Part shown: in pieces, positions 34,717-43,423 of the stretch | Position numbering within the stretch: the first letter of the stretch is position 1 | Layout: each line of letters starts with the position of its first letter | Assembly: GCA_038521345.1 (NCBI GenBank) | Contig: JBCBKU010000015.1 | Span: forward strand, 16,194-80,193 | From: JBCBKU01 sp038521345 | Lineage (GTDB): Bacteria > Pseudomonadota > Alphaproteobacteria > Rhodobacterales > Rhodobacteraceae | Direction: 5' to 3' | Length of the DNA: 64,000 nt | Translations under genes and position numbers: made by a program | Notes under the pieces: generated by a model | The model's database searches: none | The model's input: the letters and a program-made list of their open reading frames with translations, nothing else | Told to the model about the DNA's origin: nothing

Positions 34717-35654
34717 GCATGGCCCTCCCAGTCGAGGATCATCTTGAGACAATCGGATTCGGTGAATGCAGTCTCGTACGCCGCGGGAGCATCCGCGGCG
34801 GGACGGCGATGGGTGATGAGGCGGTCGAGCGAAAGGGCGCCAGCCTCGACAAGTCTGCGAACCGCGGCCAGATCACTTGGATCCCATTCGGCGGCAACGC
34901 GGAAACGGGCCTCTTTCATGAATGCGGGCGGGAAAGAAAAACTGAGTGGCGCTTGGTAGAACCCGGCAAGAACGACCTCGCCGCCCTTTTCTATTCGGCC
35001 GATCAACTGGTCGAGGATACCTGAGGCACCAGAGGCGTCATAGATTGCCCGGTAGTCGCGGCGCGTGTCGTCATCGGGATGGACAATCTCGTACCCTTCG
35101 GCGCCGGCCATCCGTTCCTCGGCAATTTCCCACACCGTGGGGGCTGGAGCGCCGGCGGCAATGGTCAGCCGGGCCAGAAGACGGCCCAGGACCCCGTGCC
35201 CGACGATGAGTTCGGGCATCCGCTTGTCGAGACCGGCCATTGAATGACGTGCGGTGGCGGCAAGCGCGAGCAATGCGCCCTCTGCGCCAAACCCGGAATC
35301 AATACGGGTTACACGCGCGACGTCAGTGACGATTCGCTGCGCGGCCCCACCGAAAAGCCCGAACGCTCCATCATAACAATTGGCGCCGGGAACGAAGACC
35401 ATTTCGCCCGGACGGAACCCCGTGTCGATGCCTGCCTCGACGACTTCGCCTGCAGCCTCGTAACCAGGTACCAATGGATAGCCCATTCCCGGAAATGGCG
35501 GCATCTCCCCTGTCCAGAAGAGTTTTTCCGTCCCGGTCGAGATCCCAGAGTACCGCGTTTCAACCACGAGATCCCGCGGTCCCGGCGCAGAAAGCCCGAG
35601 GCGGGCAAGGCTCAGATCCTTCGGTCCGTTCAACACGATGGCGGTGGCGTCCAC
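34713..35654 (-). CDS. bchC: 3-hydroxyethyl bacteriochlorophyllide a dehydrogenase
   Basis: BchC oxidises the 3-hydroxyethyl group to 3-acetyl. The 313-residue product belongs to the medium-chain dehydrogenase family: GroES-like N-terminal half (YSGISTGTEKLFWTGEMPPFPGMGYPLVPGYEAAG) and a shortened Rossmann domain (ELIVGHGVLGRLLARLT). It is the first gene of bchCXYZ-puf and lies behind a promoter region covered by two PpsR operators. Confidence 0.95.
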   Translation of the reverse strand: MDATAIVLNGPKDLSLARLGLSAPGPRDLVVETRYSGISTGTEKLFWTGEMPPFPGMGYPLVPGYEAAGEVVEAGIDTGFRPGEMVFVPGANCYDGAFGLFGGAAQRIVTDVARVTRIDSGFGAEGALLALAATARHSMAGLDKRMPELIVGHGVLGRLLARLTIAAGAPAPTVWEIAEERMAGAEGYEIVHPDDDTRRDYRAIYDASGASGILDQLIGRIEKGGEVVLAGFYQAPLSFSFPPAFMKEARFRVAAEWDPSDLAAVRRLVEAGALSLDRLITHRRPAADAPAAYETAFTESDCLKMILDWEGHA

Positions 35655-35716
35655 GGCGGAGATGCTCCCTTTTTTGCCGTCTTCCGGCCCCGTAGCCGGT
35701 GCGACATTCTGTCAAC

Positions 35717-35734
35717 TGTCAGTCTAAGCTTACA
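35717..35734. promoter_or_regulatory. PpsR/CrtJ-type operator, bchC proximal
   Basis: TGT (35717-35719), twelve bases, ACA (35732-35734). It covers the TAGACT hexamer proposed as the bchC -10. Confidence 0.8.
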
Positions 35735-35748
35735 TTAAGCAGTGTCAA
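35721..35748 (-). promoter_or_regulatory. Candidate bchC sigma-70 promoter
   Basis: On the minus strand a perfect TTGACA (complement of 35743-35748) is followed after 16 bases by TAGACT (complement of 35721-35726). The spacing and position, about 70-95 bases before the bchC ATG, fit a housekeeping promoter overlapped on both hexamers by PpsR boxes. Confidence 0.7.
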
Positions 35749-35760
35749 TTGGTTTAGACA
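35743..35760. promoter_or_regulatory. PpsR/CrtJ-type operator, bchC distal
   Basis: TGTCAATTGGTTTAGACA matches TGT-N12-ACA exactly and contains the bchC -35 on the minus strand. Start-to-start distance to the proximal box is 26 bases. Confidence 0.85.
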
Positions 35761-35768
35761 AAAAGACG

Positions 35769-36902
35769 TCAGAACGGTTTGACAGCAGTCACAACCGAGG
35801 TGACGAATGCGCGCCGGGTCCGGATTGTACGGACTTGCTCGAACCCCGCAGCGCGAAGAAGTCCGCCGATTTCCTCGGAAGACCGGGTGCGCCCGGTCCC
35901 CATGGCCAGAGTGTAGATCGCGAAGTACGCATCTCCCGCCCGCTCCGGGCGCGCACCACCAGACATAGGCTCTGCAACAATCAGACGGCCCCCCGCCGGC
36001 AGAGCCTGAAAAACTTTCTTCAGAAGATCCTCAACCGTCGCATCCGCATGGTCATAAAGAACGCGCACAAGGCTTATCGCATCGGCCCCATCGGGCAGTG
36101 ACTGATCACGAAAGGATCCTGCCACAAGCGAAACCCTGTCGGCTAAGCTAGCAGCGCCAAGGCGTTCTTGCGCGGCAGGGCCCACCGCCGGCAAATCGAA
36201 CAGTGTGGCCTTCATGTTCGGCTCCGTTCGCAATGCAGCGATCAGAAACGCTCCACTGCCCCCACCAACATCCAAAAGGTGAGATACGCCCCGAAGCGAA
36301 ACCGCAGCCAGCGTTTCGTCAGCAACCAAGGCCTGACTGTCGGCCATGAGATCGGAGTACGTGCGCGCCACATCAGGCGCGACGCCGTCTCCGCCGAAGA
36401 CGTAGGGCCAGAACCGCGCAAGCTCAGTCTCGGGCGCATCTCGAAAGAAGGCAGCCGGATCGGCGAGATCCCGATAAAGCACAGCGTGATGTCGGATCAT
36501 GGCCGTTAGGCCCGGAACGCCTGTAAGTGCGGCGCCTTTGCGTGCGAGGGCATAGACGCCGGGCCGCAACCGGCGCAACAGGCCCAAGGCCGCACCGGCC
36601 TGCATAAGGACTTCGAGGCGCGGTCGGACGATATCCGTTGCCAACGCAAGATCGTCCAGTGTCTGGGGTCCTGGGCGCAGGAGGTTCAGGATATCGAGTT
36701 CGATAAGGGCGGCGAGCACCTGAGAATGGACAAAGCCTGCGACCAGATCAAAGATCGCCTCACCATCTTTGCGAGCATGGCCGCGCGTCAGGGGATTGCG
36801 TGCCGCCCAGCGCTGAAAGCCGGGACGGGCGACGATCCGGTTGCGCCAACCGAGCCAGTCTATCCCAGCCCTGAGGGGCGATGAACGGGCGGTATCGGTC
36901 AC
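35769..36902 (-). CDS. crtF: Demethylspheroidene O-methyltransferase
   Basis: CrtF methylates the tertiary hydroxyl of demethylspheroidene with SAM. From the GTG start at 36902 it has 377 residues, normal for the family; the start is chosen because GTGA overlaps the crtE stop. The SAM site is VSHLLDVGGGSGAFLIAAL (about 200-218), followed by the typical methyltransferase block AISLVRVLYDHADATVEDLLKK. It forms a two-gene operon with crtE and ends 114 bases before bchC. Confidence 0.94.
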   Translation of the reverse strand: MTDTARSSPLRAGIDWLGWRNRIVARPGFQRWAARNPLTRGHARKDGEAIFDLVAGFVHSQVLAALIELDILNLLRPGPQTLDDLALATDIVRPRLEVLMQAGAALGLLRRLRPGVYALARKGAALTGVPGLTAMIRHHAVLYRDLADPAAFFRDAPETELARFWPYVFGGDGVAPDVARTYSDLMADSQALVADETLAAVSLRGVSHLLDVGGGSGAFLIAALRTEPNMKATLFDLPAVGPAAQERLGAASLADRVSLVAGSFRDQSLPDGADAISLVRVLYDHADATVEDLLKKVFQALPAGGRLIVAEPMSGGARPERAGDAYFAIYTLAMGTGRTRSSEEIGGLLRAAGFEQVRTIRTRRAFVTSVVTAVKPF

Positions 36903-37771
36903 TCGCCCGGAACGGGCCGCCGCGTGGGCGTCATCGGAATGAGTTGTTGTGCTGTTTTCTGGACCATACGTGCGAGTGCAGCTTCGCCGGGACACGAAGG
37001 TATCGAAGCGACGGCGCCTGAAAGCGTATCCTTAAGACGCTGTATGGCGCCATCGACGCCCCACGCCGCAACAGCGTTCGGTCGGGCGTGGACTGCATCT
37101 TGGCCCGCGGGCTTGCCCAGTTCATCTTCGTCCATCAGGGCATCACGCAGATCATCGGCCACCTGAAAGGCCTCGCCAATACGGGCTCCGAGTTCGGTCC
37201 AGGGTTCCGGTGCCTCGCCTGCGGCGACGGCGCCCATCTGCGTGGCGGCAATGAACAGGGCTCCGGTCTTGGCCATGTGGTAAGCTTGGAGATCAACCGC
37301 CTCTTCGCTTTCCCACCCTTGGCCCGCGCAGATACCGCCGGGCATGCCTGAACGGGTTGCAAGAATGCGGGTCAGCGCCATGGCTCGTACCGGATCTTCG
37401 ACTCGGGCGAGGATGTCGAAGGCCAGAAAGATCAGGCTGTCGCCGGCGAGGACTGCAAGGGGTTCGGAATAGGCCCGATGGACCGACGGTTTTCCCCGCC
37501 GCGTATCGGCATTGTCAAAGGCGGGCAGATCGTCATGTACAAGGCTACCGCAATGGATGAGCTCCAGCGCCGCCAAAGCTGCATTGGCCGTGGCAGGCTG
37601 GTCATCGCCGCAAGCCAAAGCCACTGACAAAAGAATGGTCGGCCTGATCCGCGCACCGCCTGGTTTGACGGCGTAGTCGAGCGCCTGTGCAAGTCGTGGA
37701 GGGGCAGCCCCGGCCTGTCCATGTCCGATAGCCGCCGACAGCGCGGCTTCGATCCGGGGTGTAAGGGGCAT
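36899..37771 (-). CDS. crtE: Geranylgeranyl diphosphate synthase
   Basis: CrtE makes C20 geranylgeranyl diphosphate for carotenoids and bacteriochlorophyll. The 290-residue product has the first Asp-rich motif DDLPAFD (80-86) and a second near QVADDLRDALMDEDE. ATG 37771 is used because GGAG lies eight bases upstream; in-frame Met codons further up (37783, 37798) would place the start against or inside a PpsR box. It is divergent from crtD. Confidence 0.93.
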   Translation of the reverse strand: MPLTPRIEAALSAAIGHGQAGAAPPRLAQALDYAVKPGGARIRPTILLSVALACGDDQPATANAALAALELIHCGSLVHDDLPAFDNADTRRGKPSVHRAYSEPLAVLAGDSLIFLAFDILARVEDPVRAMALTRILATRSGMPGGICAGQGWESEEAVDLQAYHMAKTGALFIAATQMGAVAAGEAPEPWTELGARIGEAFQVADDLRDALMDEDELGKPAGQDAVHARPNAVAAWGVDGAIQRLKDTLSGAVASIPSCPGEAALARMVQKTAQQLIPMTPTRRPVPGE

Positions 37772-37792
37772 CGCAGGCTCCATATGACAGAG

Positions 37793-37810
37793 TGTCAATT
37801 CTTACTGACA
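37793..37810. promoter_or_regulatory. PpsR/CrtJ-type operator, crtE side
   Basis: TGTCAATTCTTACTGACA is an exact TGT-N12-ACA match, 22 bases before the crtE start. Confidence 0.85.
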
Positions 37811-37816
37811 GTTCAG

Positions 37817-37834
37817 TGTAAATTACTGTGGACA
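37817..37834. promoter_or_regulatory. PpsR/CrtJ-type operator, crtD side
   Basis: TGT (37817-37819), twelve bases, ACA (37832-37834). It is offset 24 bases from the crtE-side box, so the pair can be bound cooperatively on one DNA face and control both divergent genes. Confidence 0.8.
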
Positions 37835-37864
37835 GATCCTTGCGCCGAGTCAACAATCCCGACC

Positions 37865-39421
37865 ATGGGAGTTCCTGAAGACAAGGTTGTGGTGATCGGT
37901 GCCGGAATGGGGGGCCTCGCCGCCGCTATGCGGTTGGCCCATGCCGGGTTCGATGTGACGATTGCAGACCGAAACCCATGGGCCGGCGGCAAGATGCGCA
38001 CTGTGCCCAGCGCGGCGGGGCCGATAGATGCCGGACCTACGGTTCTAACGATGCGCGACGTGTTCGATGCGCTTTTTGAGGATACCGGAAGCGCACTCGA
38101 CGCCCATGTAAATCTTGAAGCAGAACCATTGCTCGCCCGCCATGTTTGGCCGGACGGGTCGATGTTGGATCTCCATGCGGATGCGGAGGCGAGTGAAACC
38201 GCCATTCGGGCCTTTGCCGGTCCCGCGGAAGCGGCGGCCTTCGTGCGGTTCTCGGAAGAAACTGCGCGCCTCTTTGAAGCGTTCGACGCCCCGATGATGC
38301 GGGCGGCGCGGCCACGGATCCAGGCGCTCGCGGGCGCGGCGATGCGTGACCCGTCGCTTTGGCCGGCGCTTGGCCCCTTTCAGACCCTCGCCCGGCGACT
38401 TGCCCGGCATTTCGAAGACCCGCGGCTGCGACAACTCTTCGGGCGGTATGCGACTTATGTGGGCGGATCGCCCTACGATTCTCCCGCAGTGCTCGGATTG
38501 ATCTGGCAGGCCGAGGCGCGTGGCGTCTGGCGTGTGACCGGCGGTATGCACCGGCTTGCCGCGGCCATGGCCAAACGAGCCGAAGATTTGGGTGCTCGGG
38601 TGCTCTTGGGGAATGGGGTGCGTCGGATCGAGGTTCAGGCCGGTTCGATCCGCGGCGTTCAATTGGAAGACGGGACGCGACTGCCGGCGCGGCAAGTTGT
38701 CATGGCCGGGGATCCGCGCGCCCTGGCGGCAGGGCTTCTCGGCAATCACGTCTCCCCAGCAATCCGCCCGCCGAATGCTGAGCCGCGCAGTCTGTCGGCC
38801 AATGTCTGGGCTTTCGCTGCGCGGCCTAGCGGTGTGGATCTAGCTCATCATACAGTCTTCTTTGGTCACGATCCCAGAACCGAGTTCGATCCGTTGCGGC
38901 GTGGCACACTGCCCGAGGATCCAACGCTCTACGTATGCGCCGAAGATCGCGGAACCGGGCGGACACCGCCCGCTCTCGAACGTTTCGAAATCATCATGAA
39001 CGCCCCGCCTCTGCCGCGCGGCCAGTCAAGGGACCTTGCCACATGTCGGAAACGCACCTTCCCGGTTCTCAAGGCACGCGGGCTCGTCTTTTCGCCGGAA
39101 CCGCCCGACGACGCACTGACCACCCCGATGGGGTTCGAGGCGATCAGCCCAGGGAGCCTCGGCTCCCTTTACGGGCGGAGCCCGCACGGGCTGATGGCGG
39201 CGTTCCAAAGGCCGCACGCCCGGACGGCCGTGCCGGGCCTCTATCTGGCCGGGGGCGGGGCGCATCCGGGGGCGGGGGTGCCGATGGCGACCCTCTCAGG
39301 CCGGCATGCGGCCGCAGCGATCGAGACGGACCGAACTTTGCGCTCGAAGTCCCGGAGGACGGCTATGCTTGGTGGTACATCGACGGCGTCTCGGACGACG
39401 GGCGCCGCGCCGTCTCGGTAA
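37865..39421 (+). CDS. crtD: Methoxyneurosporene dehydrogenase (hydroxyneurosporene desaturase)
   Basis: CrtD introduces the 3,4 double bond of spheroidene. The 518-residue flavoprotein begins with the FAD motif VVVIGAGMGGLAAAMRLAHAG and ends with the CrtI/CrtD-type signature GLYLAGGGAHPGAGVPMATLSG. A hydrophilic tail rich in Ser, Thr and Arg follows (from about residue 490), and its coding sequence overlaps the apparent 5' end of crtC in another frame. The start ATG 37865 fits the family N-terminus. Confidence 0.94.
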   Translation: MGVPEDKVVVIGAGMGGLAAAMRLAHAGFDVTIADRNPWAGGKMRTVPSAAGPIDAGPTVLTMRDVFDALFEDTGSALDAHVNLEAEPLLARHVWPDGSMLDLHADAEASETAIRAFAGPAEAAAFVRFSEETARLFEAFDAPMMRAARPRIQALAGAAMRDPSLWPALGPFQTLARRLARHFEDPRLRQLFGRYATYVGGSPYDSPAVLGLIWQAEARGVWRVTGGMHRLAAAMAKRAEDLGARVLLGNGVRRIEVQAGSIRGVQLEDGTRLPARQVVMAGDPRALAAGLLGNHVSPAIRPPNAEPRSLSANVWAFAARPSGVDLAHHTVFFGHDPRTEFDPLRRGTLPEDPTLYVCAEDRGTGRTPPALERFEIIMNAPPLPRGQSRDLATCRKRTFPVLKARGLVFSPEPPDDALTTPMGFEAISPGSLGSLYGRSPHGLMAAFQRPHARTAVPGLYLAGGGAHPGAGVPMATLSGRHAAAAIETDRTLRSKSRRTAMLGGTSTASRTTGAAPSR

Positions 39422-40257
39422 TCGCGTTTATCGGGTCTGTCTTTTCGCCGTGGTATCGCTGGACCGGGCGGCGGCGGCCCCACAACCATGTTTGCATCAA
39501 CGTTGCGACCTACGGACCTGGCGGACGCTTCACTATGACCGACCGGGGCGAAGCCGCGCTGCGTCAGACGCGCGAGACATTCACTGTGGGGCCGTCGTCG
39601 CTGCGCTGGCGGGGTGGGCAGCTCGTAATTGATGTGAACGAGATCTCGTCCCTGCCGCTTGTGTCTCGGGTAAAGGGGCGCATCACCGTAACTCCGGCCG
39701 GAGTTACAGATGTCGACTTGCCGCTTACGGATGATGGCGCTCATGTCTGGCGACCATTTGCGCCAACGGCCCGGATCGAAGTGGACCTCAACAGGGGCTG
39801 GAACTGGTCCGGACACGGTTATTTTGACGCCAATTTCGGGACGCGTGCCCTTGAGGCCGACTTCAGCGACTGGACATGGGGACGGTTCCCCATTCCAGGC
39901 GGGACCGCGTGTTTTTATGATGCAGGCCGGCGTGACGGGTCGCGGCTGGCCAGCGCCTACCGGTTTGACGAGACAGGCAACGTGACCACATTCGACGCGC
40001 CGCCTCTCACACCTGTCGCAAGATCTCTTTGGGCAGTTCGACGGGAAACGCGGGCCGATCCCGGCTATCGCCCAAGACAGGTGAAAGCGATGCTGGACGC
40101 GCCGTTTTACACGCGATCAGTCGTGCGCACCCAGATTCACGGGCACGAGACGGACGGGGTGCACGAGGCATTGGATCTCAATCGCTTTCGGGGGCCATGG
40201 TTGATGCCAATGCTGGCCGTTCGCGTTCCACGGCGGTCTGGCTGGCAGTTCGATTAG
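39306..40257 (+). CDS. crtC: Acyclic carotenoid 1,2-hydratase CrtC; start unresolved
   Basis: CrtC hydrates the psi end of neurosporene-type carotenoids. The conserved region begins EVPEDGYAWWYIDGVSDDGRRAVSVIAFIGSVFSPWYRW and ends SGWQFD at TAG 40255-40257. In this frame no ATG, GTG or TTG occurs from 39046 to 39534, so the conserved N-terminus has no ordinary start. ATG 39306 lies just upstream but in another frame and needs a +1 shift before about 39337. ATC 39421 overlaps the crtD stop as TAATC and would give 278 residues, without the conserved N-terminal segment. Sequence error, frameshift or unusual initiation remain open. Confidence 0.8.
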
Positions 40258-40718
40258 GCCGGAACCGCATCCTTGTTCTTCCGCCAGACCGAGAGATTCA
40301 GTGCCGCCGCGACGGTGACCCAGAGAAGGTAGGGCGCGAACAACAACCCAGCGACCATGTCGAGACGGTAGAACGCCACCATTGTTGCAGCCACTGCCAG
40401 CCAAAGGGCAAGCACGACGATCATTGCCTGATCCATGCGCCTCAGGCCGAAGAAGACCGGGGTCCAGAGCGCATTTAGAGCAATCTGGATCGCGTAAAAG
40501 GCCATTGCGTAGGCGCTGCCGTCGTTGGGCGCGGCGCGTGCCGCAGCAAATGAAATAAGCAGGTAAAGCGTGGTCCACGCTACAGGGAACAGCCAGTTCG
40601 GAGGTGTCCACACCGGTTTCTTTAAGGCCTCGTACCACGTGCCCGGCGGAAATAAGGCACCAGTGGCCCCAGCGGCAAAGCATGATCCAAGGAAGAGTAT
40701 GAAGAGCGTCCAATCCAT
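40254..40718 (-). CDS. tspO: TspO/MBR family outer-membrane regulator
   Basis: TspO (154 residues, five helices) binds porphyrins and in R. sphaeroides tunes photosynthesis gene expression with oxygen. Family blocks are PPGTWYEALKKPVWTPPNWLFPVAWTTLY (about 24-52) and NALWTPVFFGLRRMDQAMI. It follows crtB by nine bases, the Rhodobacter order. Its stop overlaps that of the convergent crtC by three bases. Confidence 0.94.
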   Translation of the reverse strand: MDWTLFILFLGSCFAAGATGALFPPGTWYEALKKPVWTPPNWLFPVAWTTLYLLISFAAARAAPNDGSAYAMAFYAIQIALNALWTPVFFGLRRMDQAMIVVLALWLAVAATMVAFYRLDMVAGLLFAPYLLWVTVAAALNLSVWRKNKDAVPA

Positions 40719-40727
40719 GCCAAAGAC

Positions 40728-41759
40728 CTAGGCGTGTCGAGCGCCGGGTCCACCGCCCCGCGCGGCCAATTCACGTTGCCGCAGATCGGCAAGAAGGGAC
40801 AACAGCGCAGGTGTCCGCCCATGATACGGCTGCGCTGTCGCAGCGGCATCGACAAGAAAGGCGGTTTCGGCCAAAGGCGGCGCGAAAATCACGGCAGACC
40901 GTGGTGCGACGAGCGTGGCGCCCGCGCGGAAAGTCGAACCCGCCAGCCAAGCAATCTTCTGGCCACGGCCCGTGCGTGCCCGCACCGTGATTGAATCGTA
41001 TCCATTTCGGCGGACCGCCCCGCCGATACCGCCATAAACGAATCGCGCCGCGTAGATCCCGGGCCGGGCTGCGGGTGGCAAGGCGCCTATGCCCGCTTCC
41101 GACCGGCGATAAAGCCGCTCCGCTTCGGCCAGAAGGCGGCGGATCATGGTCCGGATCGCTGGGGTGGGTTCCGGGCAATCCAGAAACGCGTCGGGTTCAA
41201 TACCCGCTTCAGTCAGCCAATCCGTCGGCAGGTACAGACGCTTCGCACGCGCGTCCTCGCCAACATCTCGAGCAATGTTTGTCAGCTGCATGGCCGCACC
41301 CAGATCGCAGGCACGTGCCAATGCGCCAGCCTCGCGCACACCCATAAGAACACACATCATCGCGCCGACGGCCGACGCAACGCGTGCGGAATAAGCGTGC
41401 AGATCGGACAAGGTCGCGTAGCGCGTGCCGACCGCATCCCAGGCCAGCCCTTCGAGGAGAGCATCGGGAAGCGCGCGCGGCATATCGAACTCTTCCACGA
41501 CACGGGCAAAGGCCCTGTCGGCTGGTGCATCATGCGGCTGGCCGGCATAGATCGCGTCAAGCCGCGCCTGCAGGCGCAGAACCGCGGCCGGTTTGGCATC
41601 TTGCAAGTCGACCGCATCGTCGGCCAGTCGGCAGAACGCATAAAGCGCGAGTGCAGGGTCACGGACCTTCGCCGGCAATAGCCGAGAAGCCGCGTGGAAC
41701 GACAGGGATCCGTGCCGGATCGCTTCTCGGCACGCGGCCATATCGGATGCGGCGCTCAT
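40728..41759 (-). CDS. crtB: Phytoene synthase
   Basis: CrtB joins two geranylgeranyl diphosphates to phytoene. The 343-residue product has the Asp-rich motifs AFCRLADDAVD (about 42-52) and NIARDVGEDARAKRLYLP (about 161-178). ATG 41759 overlaps the crtI stop (ATGA). The C-terminal 60 residues are less conserved, as usual. Confidence 0.96.
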   Translation of the reverse strand: MSAASDMAACREAIRHGSLSFHAASRLLPAKVRDPALALYAFCRLADDAVDLQDAKPAAVLRLQARLDAIYAGQPHDAPADRAFARVVEEFDMPRALPDALLEGLAWDAVGTRYATLSDLHAYSARVASAVGAMMCVLMGVREAGALARACDLGAAMQLTNIARDVGEDARAKRLYLPTDWLTEAGIEPDAFLDCPEPTPAIRTMIRRLLAEAERLYRRSEAGIGALPPAARPGIYAARFVYGGIGGAVRRNGYDSITVRARTGRGQKIAWLAGSTFRAGATLVAPRSAVIFAPPLAETAFLVDAAATAQPYHGRTPALLSLLADLRQRELAARGGGPGARHA

Positions 41760-43294
41760 TCAGCAGCCAGTGGTTCGGTGGCGATAACTGGCGCCGGCGG
41801 GACAAGCTTGCCCAGAACTTCCGCCGACGAAATCACACCCGGGACGCCCGCACCGGGATGCGTGCCTGCACCCACCAGAAACAATCCGTCGAGTTCTTCG
41901 CTAACATTGTGCGGACGAAACCACGCCGATTGGAGAATGCGAGGTTCGATCGAGAACCCGGTGCCCATCGGCGCCAGATAGCGATCGCGAAAAGTCTCGG
42001 GCGTAAAGATAAACTCAGTCGAGATTCGTGACCTGAAACCCGGCATCTGCCGTTCGAGAACTGCCGCGACCTTATCCGTGTACCGCTCGGTTTCGCGCGA
42101 CCAATCGACGGGATTGGCGTGGCCAAGATGCGGAACCGGGGAGAGAACATAGAACGTGTCGCCCCCGGGCGGCGCGACCGTTGGATCGGTAACCGATGGC
42201 CTGTGTACATAGAGGCTCATGTCGTCGGCAAGGTGGCCCTTGGTGAAGATGTCCCGCAAAAGACCTTCATATCGGGGTCCAGCAAGGATCGTGTGGTGAT
42301 CCATCTCCGGCCAGAGATCGCGCGTGCCCTTCGTACCAAAGTACCAGACATAAAGCCCCATGGACCATTTGGTTCGATCCAATCGCTTTGGACTCCACCG
42401 ACGCCTGCTCGTGCCGGGCAGCAAGTCGCGATAGGTGTGCCCTGCGTCCGCGTTTGACACCACGAGCGATGCAAAATGACGGGTGCCGTCCGCAAGCCGG
42501 ACGCCCCTTGCCGAGCCGTTCGCAACTTCGATCCCGGTTACGTCCTGACCGAACAACACCTGCCCGTCCTGACCACGAATGACGCCGACCATCGCATCCG
42601 CGATGGCCTGCACGCCACCCATCGCATAGTGCACGCCGAACTCTTTCTCGAGATAGCTGACAAGCCCGTACATAGACGTCACGTGCCGGGGATCACCACC
42701 GATAAAGAGCGGGTGAAAGCTTAGCGCCATACGCAACCGTTCGTCCCGCACACGGGCGCGCGCCAGCCCAAGGATCGACCGATCTGCGCGCAAGGCGGCA
42801 AAGGTTGGAAGTACCCGCACTGTCTCCCAGATCTTGTGCATGGGCTTGGCCACCATGCCTTCGAAGCCAACGACATAGCGCCGATATGAGTCGCGAAGGA
42901 AACGGCGATACCCACTGAGATCGCCGGGCGAGAGACGCCCAATCTCGGCCTCCATGGCCTCTGTCGACTGGCGAGCTTTGAACTCGGATCCATCGGGCCA
43001 GCGGATTGTATAGAACGGGTCGAGCGGACGAAGGTCGACGTCCGCACGGAAATCACGCCCGCAGGCAGCCCAGAGTTTCTCGTAAACTTGGGGGACGGTG
43101 ATGATCGTCGGCCCCAAATCGAACCGGTGCCCGTCCTGCGTGATCGAACTGCCGCGCCCGCCTGGACGGTCGAGCCGGTCAAATACTGTTACCCGATACC
43201 CTTTGGCTCCAAGACGCATGGCGGCTGCCAGGCCGCCCAACCCGGCGCCGACGACGATGGCGTCCGCTGCGCCAGTAGGATCGTGAAAGGTCAT
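41756..43294 (-). CDS. crtI: Phytoene desaturase (neurosporene-forming type)
   Basis: CrtI carries out the successive desaturations of phytoene. The 512-residue flavoprotein starts with the FAD motif AIVVGAGLGGLAAAMRLGAKGYRVTVFDRLDRPGGRG and ends with the carotenoid desaturase signature DGLFLVGAGTHPGAGVPGVISSA. With CrtC, CrtD and CrtF the product set implies a three-step enzyme leading to neurosporene, though step number cannot be read from sequence alone. Confidence 0.96.
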   Translation of the reverse strand: MTFHDPTGAADAIVVGAGLGGLAAAMRLGAKGYRVTVFDRLDRPGGRGSSITQDGHRFDLGPTIITVPQVYEKLWAACGRDFRADVDLRPLDPFYTIRWPDGSEFKARQSTEAMEAEIGRLSPGDLSGYRRFLRDSYRRYVVGFEGMVAKPMHKIWETVRVLPTFAALRADRSILGLARARVRDERLRMALSFHPLFIGGDPRHVTSMYGLVSYLEKEFGVHYAMGGVQAIADAMVGVIRGQDGQVLFGQDVTGIEVANGSARGVRLADGTRHFASLVVSNADAGHTYRDLLPGTSRRRWSPKRLDRTKWSMGLYVWYFGTKGTRDLWPEMDHHTILAGPRYEGLLRDIFTKGHLADDMSLYVHRPSVTDPTVAPPGGDTFYVLSPVPHLGHANPVDWSRETERYTDKVAAVLERQMPGFRSRISTEFIFTPETFRDRYLAPMGTGFSIEPRILQSAWFRPHNVSEELDGLFLVGAGTHPGAGVPGVISSAEVLGKLVPPAPVIATEPLAAE

Positions 43295-43310
43295 AGAGAC
43301 ACGGTACTCT

Positions 43311-43328
43311 TGTCCACTTCAGTTGACA
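43311..43328. promoter_or_regulatory. PpsR/CrtJ-type operator, crtI side
   Basis: TGTCCACTTCAGTTGACA matches TGT-N12-ACA. On the plus strand its TTGACA (43323-43328) could be the crtA -35, with TCATAT 18 bases downstream (43347-43352). Confidence 0.8.
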
Positions 43329-43386
43329 ATCACTTGCGACCAGCTGTCATATAAACCGAATTCTTCTTCCCACGCCTCTCCTCGTG

Positions 43387-43404
43387 TGTCAAACTAAGTT
43401 GACA
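43387..43404. promoter_or_regulatory. PpsR/CrtJ-type operator, crtA side
   Basis: TGTCAAACTAAGTTGACA is a near-perfect palindrome matching TGT-N12-ACA, 16 bases before the proposed crtA start and 76 bases from the other box (about seven helical turns). Confidence 0.87.
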
Positions 43405-43407
43405 GAT

Positions 43408-43423
43408 AAGGAGTCCCGCCATT
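43408..43423 (+). promoter_or_regulatory. crtA ribosome-binding site with ATT start codon
   Basis: AAGGAG (43408-43413), seven bases, then ATT (43421-43423) in frame with crtA. The site decides the start: the next in-frame ordinary start is ATG 43490, 23 codons downstream, inside the conserved protein. Confidence 0.75.

Noticed and set aside
37783..37798. Upstream Met codons as the crtE start
   Set aside because: They lie against or inside a PpsR box and lack a ribosome site; ATG 37771 has GGAG at proper spacing.
39200..39421. Programmed -1 frameshift making a CrtD-CrtC fusion
   Set aside because: The crtC frame is open upstream in the right direction, but I found no convincing slippery heptamer in the crtD frame, and separate enzymes are the rule.
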